In this document: positions 15,195 through 23,483 of the stretch, piece after piece
Layout of the letters: every line of letters starts with the position of its first letter
Position numbering within the stretch: the first letter of the stretch is position 1
DNA from: Angelakisella sp.
Lineage (GTDB): Bacteria > Bacillota > Clostridia > Oscillospirales > Ruminococcaceae
Direction of reading: 5' to 3'
Length of the DNA: 23,661 nucleotides
Assembly (NCBI GenBank): GCA_020024515.1
Contig: JAHHTR010000026.1
Location: 1-23,661 of the forward strand
Translations under genes and position numbers: made by a program
Notes under the pieces: model-generated
What the model was told of the DNA's origin: nothing
Database searches by the model: none
The model's input: only the letters and a program-made list of their open reading frames with translations

Positions 15195-17573
15195 ATGAAT
15201 TTATCAATGAAATGGCTAAACGATTTCGTTAAAATAGATATGAACCCTCGTGATTTTTGTGAGGGTATGACAATTTCAGGTTCAAAAGTTGAAGGCTATA
15301 AACTTGAAAATTCTGAAATACAAAATGTTGTTGTAGGTAAAGTTAATTCTATGGAAAAGCACCCTGACTCCGACCACCTATGGATATGTCAAATAGATGT
15401 CGGCGAAGAAGCAGTGCAAATAGTAACAGGTGCGCAAAACGTACAAGTCGGCGACTATGTTCCTGTTGCAAAACATAAATCTTTGCTACCGAATGGTGTA
15501 AAGATTACAAAGGGTAAACTTCGAGGTGTTGAAAGCTACGGTATGCTATGCTCATTGGGTGAGCTTAACCTTACTATAAACGACTTCCCTTATGCAATAG
15601 CTGACGGTATATTCATTCTTGGCGATGACTGTGATAAGACAGTTGGTATGGATATTTGTAAGGCTATCGGACTTGACGATATGTGTGTGGAATTTGAAAT
15701 AACATCAAACAGACCTGACTGTCTGTCAGTAAGAGGACTTGCAAGAGAGGCTGCCGCTACATTTGACATACCACTAAACCTACCAAAACCGAAAGTAAAG
15801 GCAAATAGCGAAAAAGTTGAGGACTATATAAGTGTTGAAGTAGAAAACAAAGAACTTTGTATGCGTTATATGGCTGCTGTTGTAAAAAATGTAAAAGTAG
15901 GCACTTCTCCACGATATATTCGTGAAAGGCTACGTGCATCAGGCGTTCGCCCTATTAATAACATAGTTGATATTACAAACTACGTTATGCTTGAATACGG
16001 TCACCCAATGCACGCATTTGACCTTGCTAATATCAAAAACAACAAAATAGTTGTACGTAATGCAAAGGCAGGAGAAATACTTGAAACTCTTGACGATACA
16101 GACAGAAACCTAAGCGAGGAAATGCTTGTTATTGCTGACGAAGAAAAACCAACTGCTGTTGCAGGTGTTATGGGTGGCAAATACTCAGGCATCAATGATG
16201 ACACAAATACAGTTGTATTTGAGGCTGCTTGCTTTGAGGGAAGCTCTGTAAGATTGACAGCAAAAAAACTTGGTATGCGTACAGAATCCTCAGGTAGATT
16301 TGAAAAAGGTCTTGACAGCCGTACTTGTCCGGAGATACTTGCCCGTGCTTGTCAACTCATAGAAGAACTTGGCTTTGGTGAAGTTGTAAGTGGTATTATT
16401 GATATAGATAACGACAACAACATTGCGCACACAATTAAATTTGAGCCTGACTGGACAAACAGATTCTTAGGTGTAAATATCGACAGAAACGAAATGACAG
16501 AAATTCTGAAAAAACTTGATGTTACAGTAGACGGTGACACAATAACAGTTCCTTCATACCGCAAAGACCTAGAACACAAGGCTGATATTGCCGAAGAAAT
16601 AGCAAGAATTTACGGTTACAACAAAATTCCTACTACTGCTCTGTCAGGCTTTGCACAAGGTGGATACAGCAACAGACAAAAATTCACCAAAAATATATGC
16701 AATAATCTACAAGGTATGGGTGTAAACGAAATTATTACTTATTCATTCATCAGCCCAAAACTTTATGATAAAATTCACCTTAAAAGTGACAGCAAACTAC
16801 GCAATTCAGTAACAATCCTAAACCCACTTGGTGAAGACAGCAGCATAATGCGTACAACTGCACTGCCATCAATGCTTGACATCCTTTCACGCAACTACAA
16901 CAACCGTAATCAACAAGCAAGACTATACGAAATAGCAAAAGAATACTTGCCAACAAGCGAAAACGAATTGCCAACAGAAAAAACAAAAGTAATACTTGGG
17001 TTCTACGGCAAAAACGAGGACTTTTACAGCATTAAAGGTGTAGTTGAAACTATGTTGCAAGATAGCGGTATAGAAAATGTTGAATATATTCCTGAGAAAA
17101 ATAATTTATCATATCACCCAGGCCGCACAGCAAGAATAGTTGTAGGTGATACAGAAATCGGTATCATCGGCGAAATACACCCAACTGTTGCAAACGAATT
17201 TTCTATCAACGCAAAAGTATATGTAGCGGAAATAGATGAAGATACTATATACAATATCCATAACAAAGATAAGAAATATACCCCACTACCAAAATTCCCA
17301 GCATCAACACGTGACATAGCTGTTATTTGTGATGAATCACTACCTGTTGCTGAAATAGAGAAAATCATCAAAAAACAAAGTGGTAAAATACTTGAAAAAC
17401 TTGAAATATTTGATGTTTACAGAGGTTCACAATTAGGCGAAGGTAAAAAATCAGTTGCCTATGCCCTTACACTTCGTTCATCTGAAAGAACACTGACTGT
17501 TGAAGAATGTGACACTGTAATGAACAAAATTATAAATGCTCTTGAAACAATAGGAGCAAGTATTCGTAAATAA
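15195..17573 (+). CDS. pheT: Phenylalanyl-tRNA synthetase beta subunit
   Basis: The 792-residue beta subunit, normal in length. Domains in order: a tRNA-binding EMAP-like domain (about 40-150, with KHPDSDHLWICQIDVG), the B3/B4 editing domain (about 210-380, containing NNIVDITNYVMLEYGHPMHAFD), the B5 domain (about 405-475, ending in PSYRKDLEHKADIAEEIARIYGY), a core inactive class II-like domain (about 490-690), and the C-terminal ferredoxin-like anticodon-binding domain (about 700-792, LPKFPASTRDIAVICDE). The editing domain hydrolyses mischarged Tyr-tRNA-Phe. The ribosome site is GAAAGGATAGAGTGA upstream of the ATG. It ends 24 bases before the stem of an intrinsic terminator. Confidence 0.98.
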   Translation: MNLSMKWLNDFVKIDMNPRDFCEGMTISGSKVEGYKLENSEIQNVVVGKVNSMEKHPDSDHLWICQIDVGEEAVQIVTGAQNVQVGDYVPVAKHKSLLPNGVKITKGKLRGVESYGMLCSLGELNLTINDFPYAIADGIFILGDDCDKTVGMDICKAIGLDDMCVEFEITSNRPDCLSVRGLAREAAATFDIPLNLPKPKVKANSEKVEDYISVEVENKELCMRYMAAVVKNVKVGTSPRYIRERLRASGVRPINNIVDITNYVMLEYGHPMHAFDLANIKNNKIVVRNAKAGEILETLDDTDRNLSEEMLVIADEEKPTAVAGVMGGKYSGINDDTNTVVFEAACFEGSSVRLTAKKLGMRTESSGRFEKGLDSRTCPEILARACQLIEELGFGEVVSGIIDIDNDNNIAHTIKFEPDWTNRFLGVNIDRNEMTEILKKLDVTVDGDTITVPSYRKDLEHKADIAEEIARIYGYNKIPTTALSGFAQGGYSNRQKFTKNICNNLQGMGVNEIITYSFISPKLYDKIHLKSDSKLRNSVTILNPLGEDSSIMRTTALPSMLDILSRNYNNRNQQARLYEIAKEYLPTSENELPTEKTKVILGFYGKNEDFYSIKGVVETMLQDSGIENVEYIPEKNNLSYHPGRTARIVVGDTEIGIIGEIHPTVANEFSINAKVYVAEIDEDTIYNIHNKDKKYTPLPKFPASTRDIAVICDESLPVAEIEKIIKKQSGKILEKLEIFDVYRGSQLGEGKKSVAYALTLRSSERTLTVEECDTVMNKIINALETIGASIRK

Positions 17574-17597
17574 GAATAATAATTGACAAAAGATATA

Positions 17598-17636
17598 GGC
17601 TAATTTGCTACATAAGTGAATTAGCCCATATTTTTT
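17598..17636 (+). terminator. Intrinsic terminator of pheST
   Basis: GGCTAATT (17598-17605) pairs with AATTAGCC (17619-17626), extended by outer ATAT pairs, and is followed by TTTTTT at 17631-17636. Confidence 0.8.
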
Positions 17637-17664
17637 ATTACATTTGTATTTGAAAGGAGTTTTT

Positions 17665-18414
17665 ATGAAAAAAATATTGGAAATATGCGTAGATAGTCTT
17701 GCATCTGCAAAAGCTGCCATACAAGGAGGAGCAGACAGACTTGAACTGTGCAGTGCGTTATCAATAGGCGGAATTACACCATATATAGAACTATTGGCGC
17801 AAATAAGAAAAGACAGTGATATAGAAATTCGTAGTATGATTAGACCTCGTGCCGGCGACTTTTTATATGATAGAAATGAAACAGAAATTATGATTAATCA
17901 AATAAAAAACTTAAAAGCAGCGGGTTCAAATGGCTTTGTTATAGGCTGCTTGACAAAAGATGGTAAACTTGATATTGAAACCTTAAAACCGTTAATTGAC
18001 GTGGCAGACGGTGCAGATTTGACACTGCATCGTGCGATTGATGTATCACAAAATTTAGAAGACACTTACAGACTTGCCTCTCAACTTGGTTTTAAAACCA
18101 TATTAACCAGTGGCGGCGCAGAAAACTGTATTATTGGGAAGGAAACCATAAAAAAACTTTTGGATATTAAGGAAGAAATCAATGGTGCAGAAGTGTTAAT
18201 CGGTGCGGGAGTAAATGCAGATATCATAAGTCAGTTTCGTTTGGAATTTCCAAAAGCATCTTCTTTTCATATGAGCGGTAAAATAAATAAAGAAAGTGGT
18301 ATGATTTTTAGAAAAGAAAATGTTCCTATGGGTATACCTAACTTTGATGAGTGGCATATACAGAAAACATCGGCAGAACTTGTTAAAGCAGCAAGATTTG
18401 CACTAGATAAATAA
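17665..18414 (+). CDS. cutC: CutC family TIM-barrel protein
   Basis: A 249-residue protein of the CutC family. Members were named for copper homeostasis in E. coli, but the biochemical activity is unknown and the copper link has been questioned. The family motifs are present: LEICVDSLASAKAAIQGGADRLELC (positions 5-29), IGGITP, IRSMIRPRAGDFLY, GFVIGCL, LTLHRAIDV and ILTSGGAENCI. The ATG at 17665 is used because GAAAGGAG lies 5 bases upstream; a TTG at 17644 would add 7 residues but has no ribosome site. It follows the pheST terminator and has no clear promoter of its own, so low-level read-through or a weak promoter is possible. The family assignment is firm, the function is not. Confidence 0.9.
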   Translation: MKKILEICVDSLASAKAAIQGGADRLELCSALSIGGITPYIELLAQIRKDSDIEIRSMIRPRAGDFLYDRNETEIMINQIKNLKAAGSNGFVIGCLTKDGKLDIETLKPLIDVADGADLTLHRAIDVSQNLEDTYRLASQLGFKTILTSGGAENCIIGKETIKKLLDIKEEINGAEVLIGAGVNADIISQFRLEFPKASSFHMSGKINKESGMIFRKENVPMGIPNFDEWHIQKTSAELVKAARFALDK

Positions 18415-18420
18415 GCACAC

Positions 18421-18461
18421 AAAAAAACGAGCCAAGTCAAATTACCTTAGCTCGTTTTTTT
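18421..18461. terminator. Bidirectional intrinsic terminator between cutC and the PTS operon
   Basis: AAAAAAACGAGC (18421-18432) pairs with GCTCGTTTTTTT (18450-18461), with an inner AAG/CTT extension. It has A-runs and T-runs on both sides and separates convergent cutC and the IICB gene. Confidence 0.9.
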
Positions 18462-18497
18462 ATTCTTCTATCCTATTTTTATATTGATAGACCACTT

Positions 18498-18514
18498 ACT
18501 GTGTGGGCCACAGT
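18498..18514. repeat. Small hairpin after the IICB gene
   Basis: ACTGTG (18498-18503) and CACAGT (18509-18514) flank TGGGC. The GC content is higher than its surroundings. The same 8-mer TGTGGGCC (18502-18509) appears in inverted orientation upstream of the IICB gene (20074-20081). Function unknown. Confidence 0.3.
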
Positions 18515-18529
18515 TTGTAGAAGTATGTA

Positions 18530-20026
18530 TTATTTAGCCAATTTCTTAAATTCTTCATATACGAATTGAACCTTTGGTCCAACGATAACTTGAACAGAAG
18601 TTTTACCCGGACGAATAACACCAGACACACCTGAAGATTTAATTTTATGCTCATCTACTAGTAAACGATCTTTTACTTCCAAACGTAAACGTGTTATGCA
18701 ATGGTCAATAGATGTTAGATTCTCTTTACCACCAACACCTTCTAGGATTATTTCAGCCATAGCTGTATAGTCATTATTAGCTAGCTCAATATTCATTTCA
18801 CCTTCAACATCATCTTCACGACCGGGTGTTTTAAGATCAAATTTCTTGATGGCAAATAGGAATACAAAGTAGAATACAATACCTGCTACAATGCCTATTG
18901 GTAAAATTAACCAAGTTTTAGCAGCTGCCGGCAATGAAGCTGAGAAGATAAGGTCAGTTAAACCTGCTGAGAAGCAGAAACCTGCACGGAAACCAAGACC
19001 AACTGTAACAGCAGCGAAAATACCATACAAAGCTGAATATACAACATATAGAGGAAATGCTAGGAACATAAATGCAAATTCAAATGGCTCTGTAACACCA
19101 CATAGTAAAGCACAGATAGCTGTTGAACCTACGATACCAATTGTAGCTTTTCTCTTAGATGTTTTAGCTGTTTGAATCATAGCAAGTGAGGCACCTGCGA
19201 TACCAAACATCATACATGGGAAAAAGCCAGCCATATATGAACCAACAGACCAGTCAATAACTGTACCGTTAGCCATTGTGTCGCCTTCAACCAAAGCACC
19301 CCAATAAGCTGTTAGATCACCAAGACCAATTGTATCGAACCAGAAAACGTTGTTTAGAGCATGATGTAAACCTGTTGGAATTAGTAGACGGTTTAGGAAT
19401 GCATATAGACCAACACCTACTACACCAAGACCTTTTATACCGTTACCAACTGCTACCAAACCACTGAATACGATTGGCCATACAAATAGTAGTATAGCTG
19501 AAGTTATTATTGAAACAAGACCTGTAACGATGGCAACTGAACGTTTACCTGAGAAGAATGCCAAAACATCAGGTAGTTTTGTATTCTTAAATTTATTGTA
19601 GCATAGTGCACCGATAATACCTGTTAGGATACCAATAAATGGATTTTCAATTTTAGCAAAGGCAACAGCAGTTGTTTGATTCTCTATCATTTTTGGAAGT
19701 ATTACACCAACAACACTTGGTGTCAATAGCTTAGTAACAATAAGCCATGATACCAAACCTGCAAGACCTGCTGTACCATCATTTTCATCAGCTAAACCAA
19801 CTGCCACACCGATAGCAAACAAAATAGCCATATTATCGATTAGAGCACCACCTGCTTTAATCAAAAAGAAACCTAAAACGTATGCAAAACCGCTGGTTGG
19901 CGCATCAGGAACACCCATTACACCTGGAGCTAACGCATAGCCCAAACCCATTAATATACCACAGATAGGTAGTGTTGCAACAGGCAACATAAGTGCTTTA
20001 CCTAACTTTTGTAGATATTTCATCAT
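18530..20026 (-). CDS. PTS IICB permease, N-acetylglucosamine/glucose type (NagE-like)
   Basis: The 498-residue membrane transporter and its IIB domain. IIC covers about residues 1-400, with about ten hydrophobic segments. Its NRLLIPTGLHHALNNVFWF, GFFPCMMFG, TEPFEFAFMFLAFPLY and FKTPGRED-like LKTPGRED features resemble B. subtilis NagP more than PtsG, so GlcNAc is the more likely substrate. The IIB domain (about 415-498) carries the phosphocysteine Cys443 in SIDHCITRLRLEVKD. There is no fused IIA; the IIA at the head of the operon must supply it. ATG at 20026 has GGAGG 9 bases upstream; a start 63 bases earlier would add a basic non-membrane leader and lacks a ribosome site. It is the last gene of the operon. 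Substrate choice between GlcNAc and glucose is an inference. Confidence 0.9.
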   Translation of the reverse strand: MMKYLQKLGKALMLPVATLPICGILMGLGYALAPGVMGVPDAPTSGFAYVLGFFLIKAGGALIDNMAILFAIGVAVGLADENDGTAGLAGLVSWLIVTKLLTPSVVGVILPKMIENQTTAVAFAKIENPFIGILTGIIGALCYNKFKNTKLPDVLAFFSGKRSVAIVTGLVSIITSAILLFVWPIVFSGLVAVGNGIKGLGVVGVGLYAFLNRLLIPTGLHHALNNVFWFDTIGLGDLTAYWGALVEGDTMANGTVIDWSVGSYMAGFFPCMMFGIAGASLAMIQTAKTSKRKATIGIVGSTAICALLCGVTEPFEFAFMFLAFPLYVVYSALYGIFAAVTVGLGFRAGFCFSAGLTDLIFSASLPAAAKTWLILPIGIVAGIVFYFVFLFAIKKFDLKTPGREDDVEGEMNIELANNDYTAMAEIILEGVGGKENLTSIDHCITRLRLEVKDRLLVDEHKIKSSGVSGVIRPGKTSVQVIVGPKVQFVYEEFKKLAK

Positions 20027-20109
20027 AAGAAAATTCCTCCTTAATCTTCTTTTGCCTATATTATAAGACCGTCGGCCCACAACGATCATCTGGCCAAAAC
20101 CATAAAAAA

Positions 20110-20367
20110 TTATAAATTTGCTTCAAAGAAAGCTTGTAATTCTATGCAAGCCTTTTCTTCATCTGCACCTTCGCAAGTAACTGTAACAGTATTGCCTTGT
20201 TTAACAGCTAAACGCATAACAGCCATTATACGTTTTGCATCAGCTTTACCGTTTGGTGCAACTATTGTTATTGCACTTTGATAGTCGCCGACAGCCTTTA
20301 CAAGCAATCCTGCCGGACGAGCATGAATACCCATTGCGTCCTTAATTTCATAACTGAATTCTTTCAT
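20110..20367 (-). CDS. ptsH: Phosphocarrier protein HPr, lacking regulatory Ser46
   Basis: An 85-residue HPr that carries phosphate from EI to IIA proteins. The active-site His15 is in MGIHARPAG. In B. subtilis HPr the stretch around position 46 reads NLKSIMGVMSLG with regulatory Ser46; here it reads DAKRIMAVMRLA, with Arg at 46. HPr kinase/phosphorylase would have no acceptor, so CcpA-type repression through P-Ser-HPr should not operate with this protein. The gene starts 4 bases after the ptsI stop and its ribosome site (GCGAGG) lies inside the end of ptsI, so translation is probably coupled. It lies 83 bases upstream of the IICB start. Transport function should be normal. Confidence 0.96.
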   Translation of the reverse strand: MKEFSYEIKDAMGIHARPAGLLVKAVGDYQSAITIVAPNGKADAKRIMAVMRLAVKQGNTVTVTCEGADEEKACIELQAFFEANL

Positions 20368-20371
20368 TTAT

Positions 20372-21985
20372 TTATACCTCGCTTTCGCAAATAAGTTTAC
20401 GTGTTTCCAATATACGACTGGGAGCCATACTAAGCTCGGTGTATCCCATTTGTAAAAATTTCTCTGTCATCTTTGTATCAGCGCCAAGTTCACCGCAAAT
20501 ACCTGCCCAAATACCTGCCTCATTTGCAGCTTTTGCAATATGTGAAAGAAGTACGATAATTGCAGGGTGGTATGGGTCATAGAATTTATCAAGCTTTGCA
20601 TTTTGACGGTCAACGGCAAGTGTATACTGTGTTAAATCATTAGTGCCTACACTGAAAAATGCCACCTCTTTTGCAAGTTCCTGTGCCAAAACCGCAGCCG
20701 CCGGTGTTTCAATCATAACACCGATAGGAATATCTTTTGTCGGAATACCCTCGCTTTGTAATTCTTTGCGAATTTCATTACAAAGTGCCTTTGACTCCTG
20801 TAATTCCCAAACAGATGCAACCATTGGAAACATTATATTCAGATTTCCATAAGCGCCGGCACGATAAATTGCTCTAAGCTGCGGACGAAAAATATCTTCT
20901 CTTGTAAGACATATTCTAAGTCCACGCAGTCCCAATGCTGGATTTTCTTCCTTATCAAGTCCCATATAGCTAACTTGTTTATCGGCACCTATGTCAAGTG
21001 TACGAATTACAACAGGTTTATCTCCCATTATTTCTGCCACTTTTTTGTATGCCTCAAAAAGTTCATCTTCGGTCGGTAGATTATCTCTGCCCAAATACAA
21101 AAACTCACTTCGCATTAGTCCTATACCTTGTGCGTCTCCCGCAACAGCTGCTTCGGCATCTTCCGGACAACCTATATTTGCACAAAGTAAAACTTCTTTG
21201 CCGGTCTTTGTAATACTCTTTTTGCCCCTATATACTTCCAAAGCCTCTTTATCAGCCTGAACTTCTGCTTGTTTTTTCTTTAACATCGCAAGTGTTTCTT
21301 CATCCGGATTGATATACCAATTACCTGTAAAACCATCTACTGCGAACACATCACATTTTGATACCTCATCTAAGCAAATATCGGACTGCACAAGTGATGG
21401 GATATTTAGTGTACGGGCAAGAATGGCTGTATGTGAACTTGAAGAACCTTTTTGTGTAACAAATGCAAGTATTCTCTCTCTCGGAAGCTGAATTGTTTCG
21501 CTTGGCGCCAAATCTTCCGCCACTAAGATAAAATAGCCGTCAGGAAGTGAAAATTCATCTGTACAACATAGTATATTTGCAACACGTTGCGATACATCAC
21601 GAATGTCCGTTGCTCGTCCTTGCATATATTCATCATCTAAATCAGCAAAAACCTGTGCCATCATCTCGCCACATTCAAGTGCTGCTGTTGCAGCTGCTAT
21701 TCCACTTGCTATTTCGCTTACAACCGACTCCAAATAATCTAAATCATCAAGCATCAGCATTTGCACTTCTACTATTGCAGCCTGTTCTTCTCCAAGTTCT
21801 TCTTTTGCTCTTTCATATATTTTTGATAACTGTTCTTTTGCCTTTTTGCAAGCATCATCGAATTTCGCCTGTTCAATAGCAAAATCACCTGAAAATACAG
21901 CTGTTTTTCTTTGAGCTTTTCTGTAAACAACAGCATTCCCAATGGCAACTCCAGAAAATACCGACAAGCCGTAACCTTGTTTCAT
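20372..21985 (-). CDS. ptsI: PTS enzyme I (PEP-protein phosphotransferase)
   Basis: Cytoplasmic enzyme that takes phosphate from PEP and gives it to HPr. At 537 residues it is a little shorter than the usual 570. The N-terminal HPr-binding and phosphohistidine domain has His185 in KGSSSSHTAILAR (the family usually has GG..SHTAI). The C-terminal PEP-binding barrel includes LMRSEFLYLGR, RTLDIGADKQ (328-337), GVMIETPAA (422-430), the SVGTNDLTQY stretch and Cys497 in GICGELGAD, which is the proton donor. The ATG follows GGAG by about 7 bases. It lies 28 bases downstream of the IIA gene and directly upstream of ptsH; the ptsI-then-ptsH order is the reverse of the usual ptsHI. All catalytic residues are intact. 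Confidence 0.96.
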   Translation of the reverse strand: MKQGYGLSVFSGVAIGNAVVYRKAQRKTAVFSGDFAIEQAKFDDACKKAKEQLSKIYERAKEELGEEQAAIVEVQMLMLDDLDYLESVVSEIASGIAAATAALECGEMMAQVFADLDDEYMQGRATDIRDVSQRVANILCCTDEFSLPDGYFILVAEDLAPSETIQLPRERILAFVTQKGSSSSHTAILARTLNIPSLVQSDICLDEVSKCDVFAVDGFTGNWYINPDEETLAMLKKKQAEVQADKEALEVYRGKKSITKTGKEVLLCANIGCPEDAEAAVAGDAQGIGLMRSEFLYLGRDNLPTEDELFEAYKKVAEIMGDKPVVIRTLDIGADKQVSYMGLDKEENPALGLRGLRICLTREDIFRPQLRAIYRAGAYGNLNIMFPMVASVWELQESKALCNEIRKELQSEGIPTKDIPIGVMIETPAAAVLAQELAKEVAFFSVGTNDLTQYTLAVDRQNAKLDKFYDPYHPAIIVLLSHIAKAANEAGIWAGICGELGADTKMTEKFLQMGYTELSMAPSRILETRKLICESEV

Positions 21986-22013
21986 AAATTGCTCCTTTCC
22001 AAATCTTATATGA

Positions 22014-22502
22014 CTATTTTCCCAATTCTATAACTGCATCACCAACATTCACAGGTTTACCAACACTTATTTTAAATGTGGAGTAATCAGCAGTGTTACA
22101 TATAACTAACGGCGTAATAGTATCGTAACCGTCGTTTTTTATTGCTTCACAATCAAATTCTATAAGCAAATCACCTTTTTTGACTTTATCACCATTTTTA
22201 ATATGTACACTGTAATGTTTTCCTTTTAGTTCAACTGTATCAAGTCCTACGTGAATCAATATTTCAGCACCGAAATCCGCAATCAAGCTTACAGCATGTC
22301 CTGTCTCAAACATCATATCAACAGTAGCATCGCATGGTGCAAATACTTTTCCTTCACTTGGGCGAATAGCTATGCCTTTTCCCAAAATTTCTTCTCCAAA
22401 TGTCGGATCACTAACTTGCTTTATATCTACTGCCTCACCATTAACTGGTGCATAAATAGTATTCAAAGAGTCTTTGCCAAATAATTTATCAAAAAAACCC
22501 AT
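22014..22502 (-). CDS. crr: PTS glucose-type IIA protein
   Basis: A 162-residue EIIA-Glc type protein, which passes phosphate from HPr to the IIB domain of the IICB encoded at the end of this operon. It has His69 in ETGHA and His84 in ILIHVGLDTVELKG, the latter the phosphate carrier in the family, and the full beta-sandwich through VGKPVNVGDAVIEL. The ATG at 22502 follows GAAAGGA by 9 bases; an upstream ATG at 22520 lies before that ribosome site and is not used. It is 31 bases after licT and 28 bases before ptsI. It is shorter and more canonical than the orphan paralogue at 7981-8487. Confidence 0.94.
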   Translation of the reverse strand: MGFFDKLFGKDSLNTIYAPVNGEAVDIKQVSDPTFGEEILGKGIAIRPSEGKVFAPCDATVDMMFETGHAVSLIADFGAEILIHVGLDTVELKGKHYSVHIKNGDKVKKGDLLIEFDCEAIKNDGYDTITPLVICNTADYSTFKISVGKPVNVGDAVIELGK

Positions 22503-22533
22503 TTTATTTAATCCTTTCATTTATCGTAATATA

Positions 22534-23367
22534 TTATAGTTTACAAGCCCGTCTAATACAAATTGCCAAATAAACCTGTTCCGTAAGCGATACTGTATGA
22601 CCACATTGTTCAATCAAATAAGATGTTATTGATTGTGCACAAGCAAATGCGTCAGGAATACTTTTTTGCAAATTGCGTATGAGTTCTGTATTTCCCCAAT
22701 CATCTTTTTCATTCTTTGCAAAAACTTGCATAGCCAAAAATTTTAAATGAACAAGCAATTCATCATAAAAAATATTTCCTCTGTCAAGCTTTAATCCCGG
22801 CCATCTTTCAAGTATCTGAACCATTGGTTTTAATACCTGCGTTGCCTTCATAGTCACATTCATAGAAGTATCAAATTCAGCATTTATAAGATGTAAAGCC
22901 ACACTTGCCGCCTCATCTTCGGGTAATGTTACTCCTTGTTTTCTTTTAATATATTCAAGTGCATATTTACCTATTCCATATTTTTTTGGATAAAATACTT
23001 TTACTTCTGTGTTTAGTGCATTATGCAGATACGTGCCATTATGTGAACGTTCGATTGCGAATTGAATATGGTCTGTTAATGTTACGTATATTGATTCGTT
23101 TAGCCTATGCCCAAGTGTTTGGTTCGCATATTCGATAATTTGGCTGCAAACCTCCAATAAATCTACCGGCAAACGTTCAAATAAATCCTTTAAGCGAGTA
23201 AATTCTTCCATAGAATCCATACGAAACACTTTTTCAACAGCGTCCTTATTTACATTCCCTCCAGGTTTTGTATGGAATCCCAAGCCTTTGCCCATAACAA
23301 CCACTTCTTTATTATGATTGTCAAGACAACTAACCACATTATTATTGATTACCTTGAGTATTTTCAA
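22534..23367 (-). CDS. licT: LicT/BglG family transcriptional antiterminator
   Basis: A 277-residue RNA-binding antiterminator. The N-terminal co-antiterminator domain (1-55) has the KVINNNVVSCLD and EVVVMGKGLGF motifs that bind RAT RNA. PRD1 (about 65-170) has His100 (LTDHI) and His159 (LHLINAEF), at the same numbers as in B. subtilis LicT. PRD2 (about 171-277) has His207 (LLVHLKF), but where LicT has its last conserved His (YLTVHIER) this protein reads YLAICIRR, so Cys270 replaces it. The TTG start at 23367 is supported by AGGAGG 9 bases upstream and by alignment with family N-termini. It is the first gene of the PTS operon and lies just below its own probable RAT site, so it should control the operon and itself. 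Confidence 0.93.
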   Translation of the reverse strand: MKILKVINNNVVSCLDNHNKEVVVMGKGLGFHTKPGGNVNKDAVEKVFRMDSMEEFTRLKDLFERLPVDLLEVCSQIIEYANQTLGHRLNESIYVTLTDHIQFAIERSHNGTYLHNALNTEVKVFYPKKYGIGKYALEYIKRKQGVTLPEDEAASVALHLINAEFDTSMNVTMKATQVLKPMVQILERWPGLKLDRGNIFYDELLVHLKFLAMQVFAKNEKDDWGNTELIRNLQKSIPDAFACAQSITSYLIEQCGHTVSLTEQVYLAICIRRACKL

Positions 23368-23397
23368 ACTCTTTTTCCTCCTGAAGATTTTTTTAGT

Positions 23398-23456
23398 AAA
23401 AAAAATCCAAACTCCACAAACAGACGAAGATATAACTTCAGACTTGTAGAATTTGG
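23398..23456 (-). terminator. Terminator controlled by LicT
   Basis: On the minus strand CCAAATTC (23449-23456) pairs with GAGTTTGG (23407-23414), including one G-U pair, and is followed by ATTTTTTTT (23398-23406). The loop contains a small inner GAAG/CTTC stem. Its 5' arm shares two bases with the RAT, so the two structures exclude each other. Confidence 0.8.
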
Positions 23457-23483
23457 TTTTGCCTGCTTAAAATTTAACATTCC
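23455..23483 (-). promoter_or_regulatory. Ribonucleic antiterminator (RAT) of the PTS operon
   Basis: The minus strand reads GGAATGTTA, a short AT spacer, then GCAGGCAAAACC, matching the LicT/SacT-type RAT pattern (GGATTGTTA...GCAGGCAAAACC). It sits about 90 bases upstream of licT. Bound LicT would hold this hairpin and prevent formation of the terminator. Confidence 0.85.

Noticed and set aside
20027..20089. Longer N-terminus of the IICB protein
   Set aside because: The added 21 residues are basic and not found in the family, and the GGAGG site lies within them, directly before ATG 20026.
18530..23367. CcpA catabolite-responsive (cre) sites upstream of PTS genes
   Set aside because: No match to the TGNAANCGNTNNCA pattern was found by eye in the leader or gaps, in keeping with the Ser46-less HPr, but a systematic scan was not possible.
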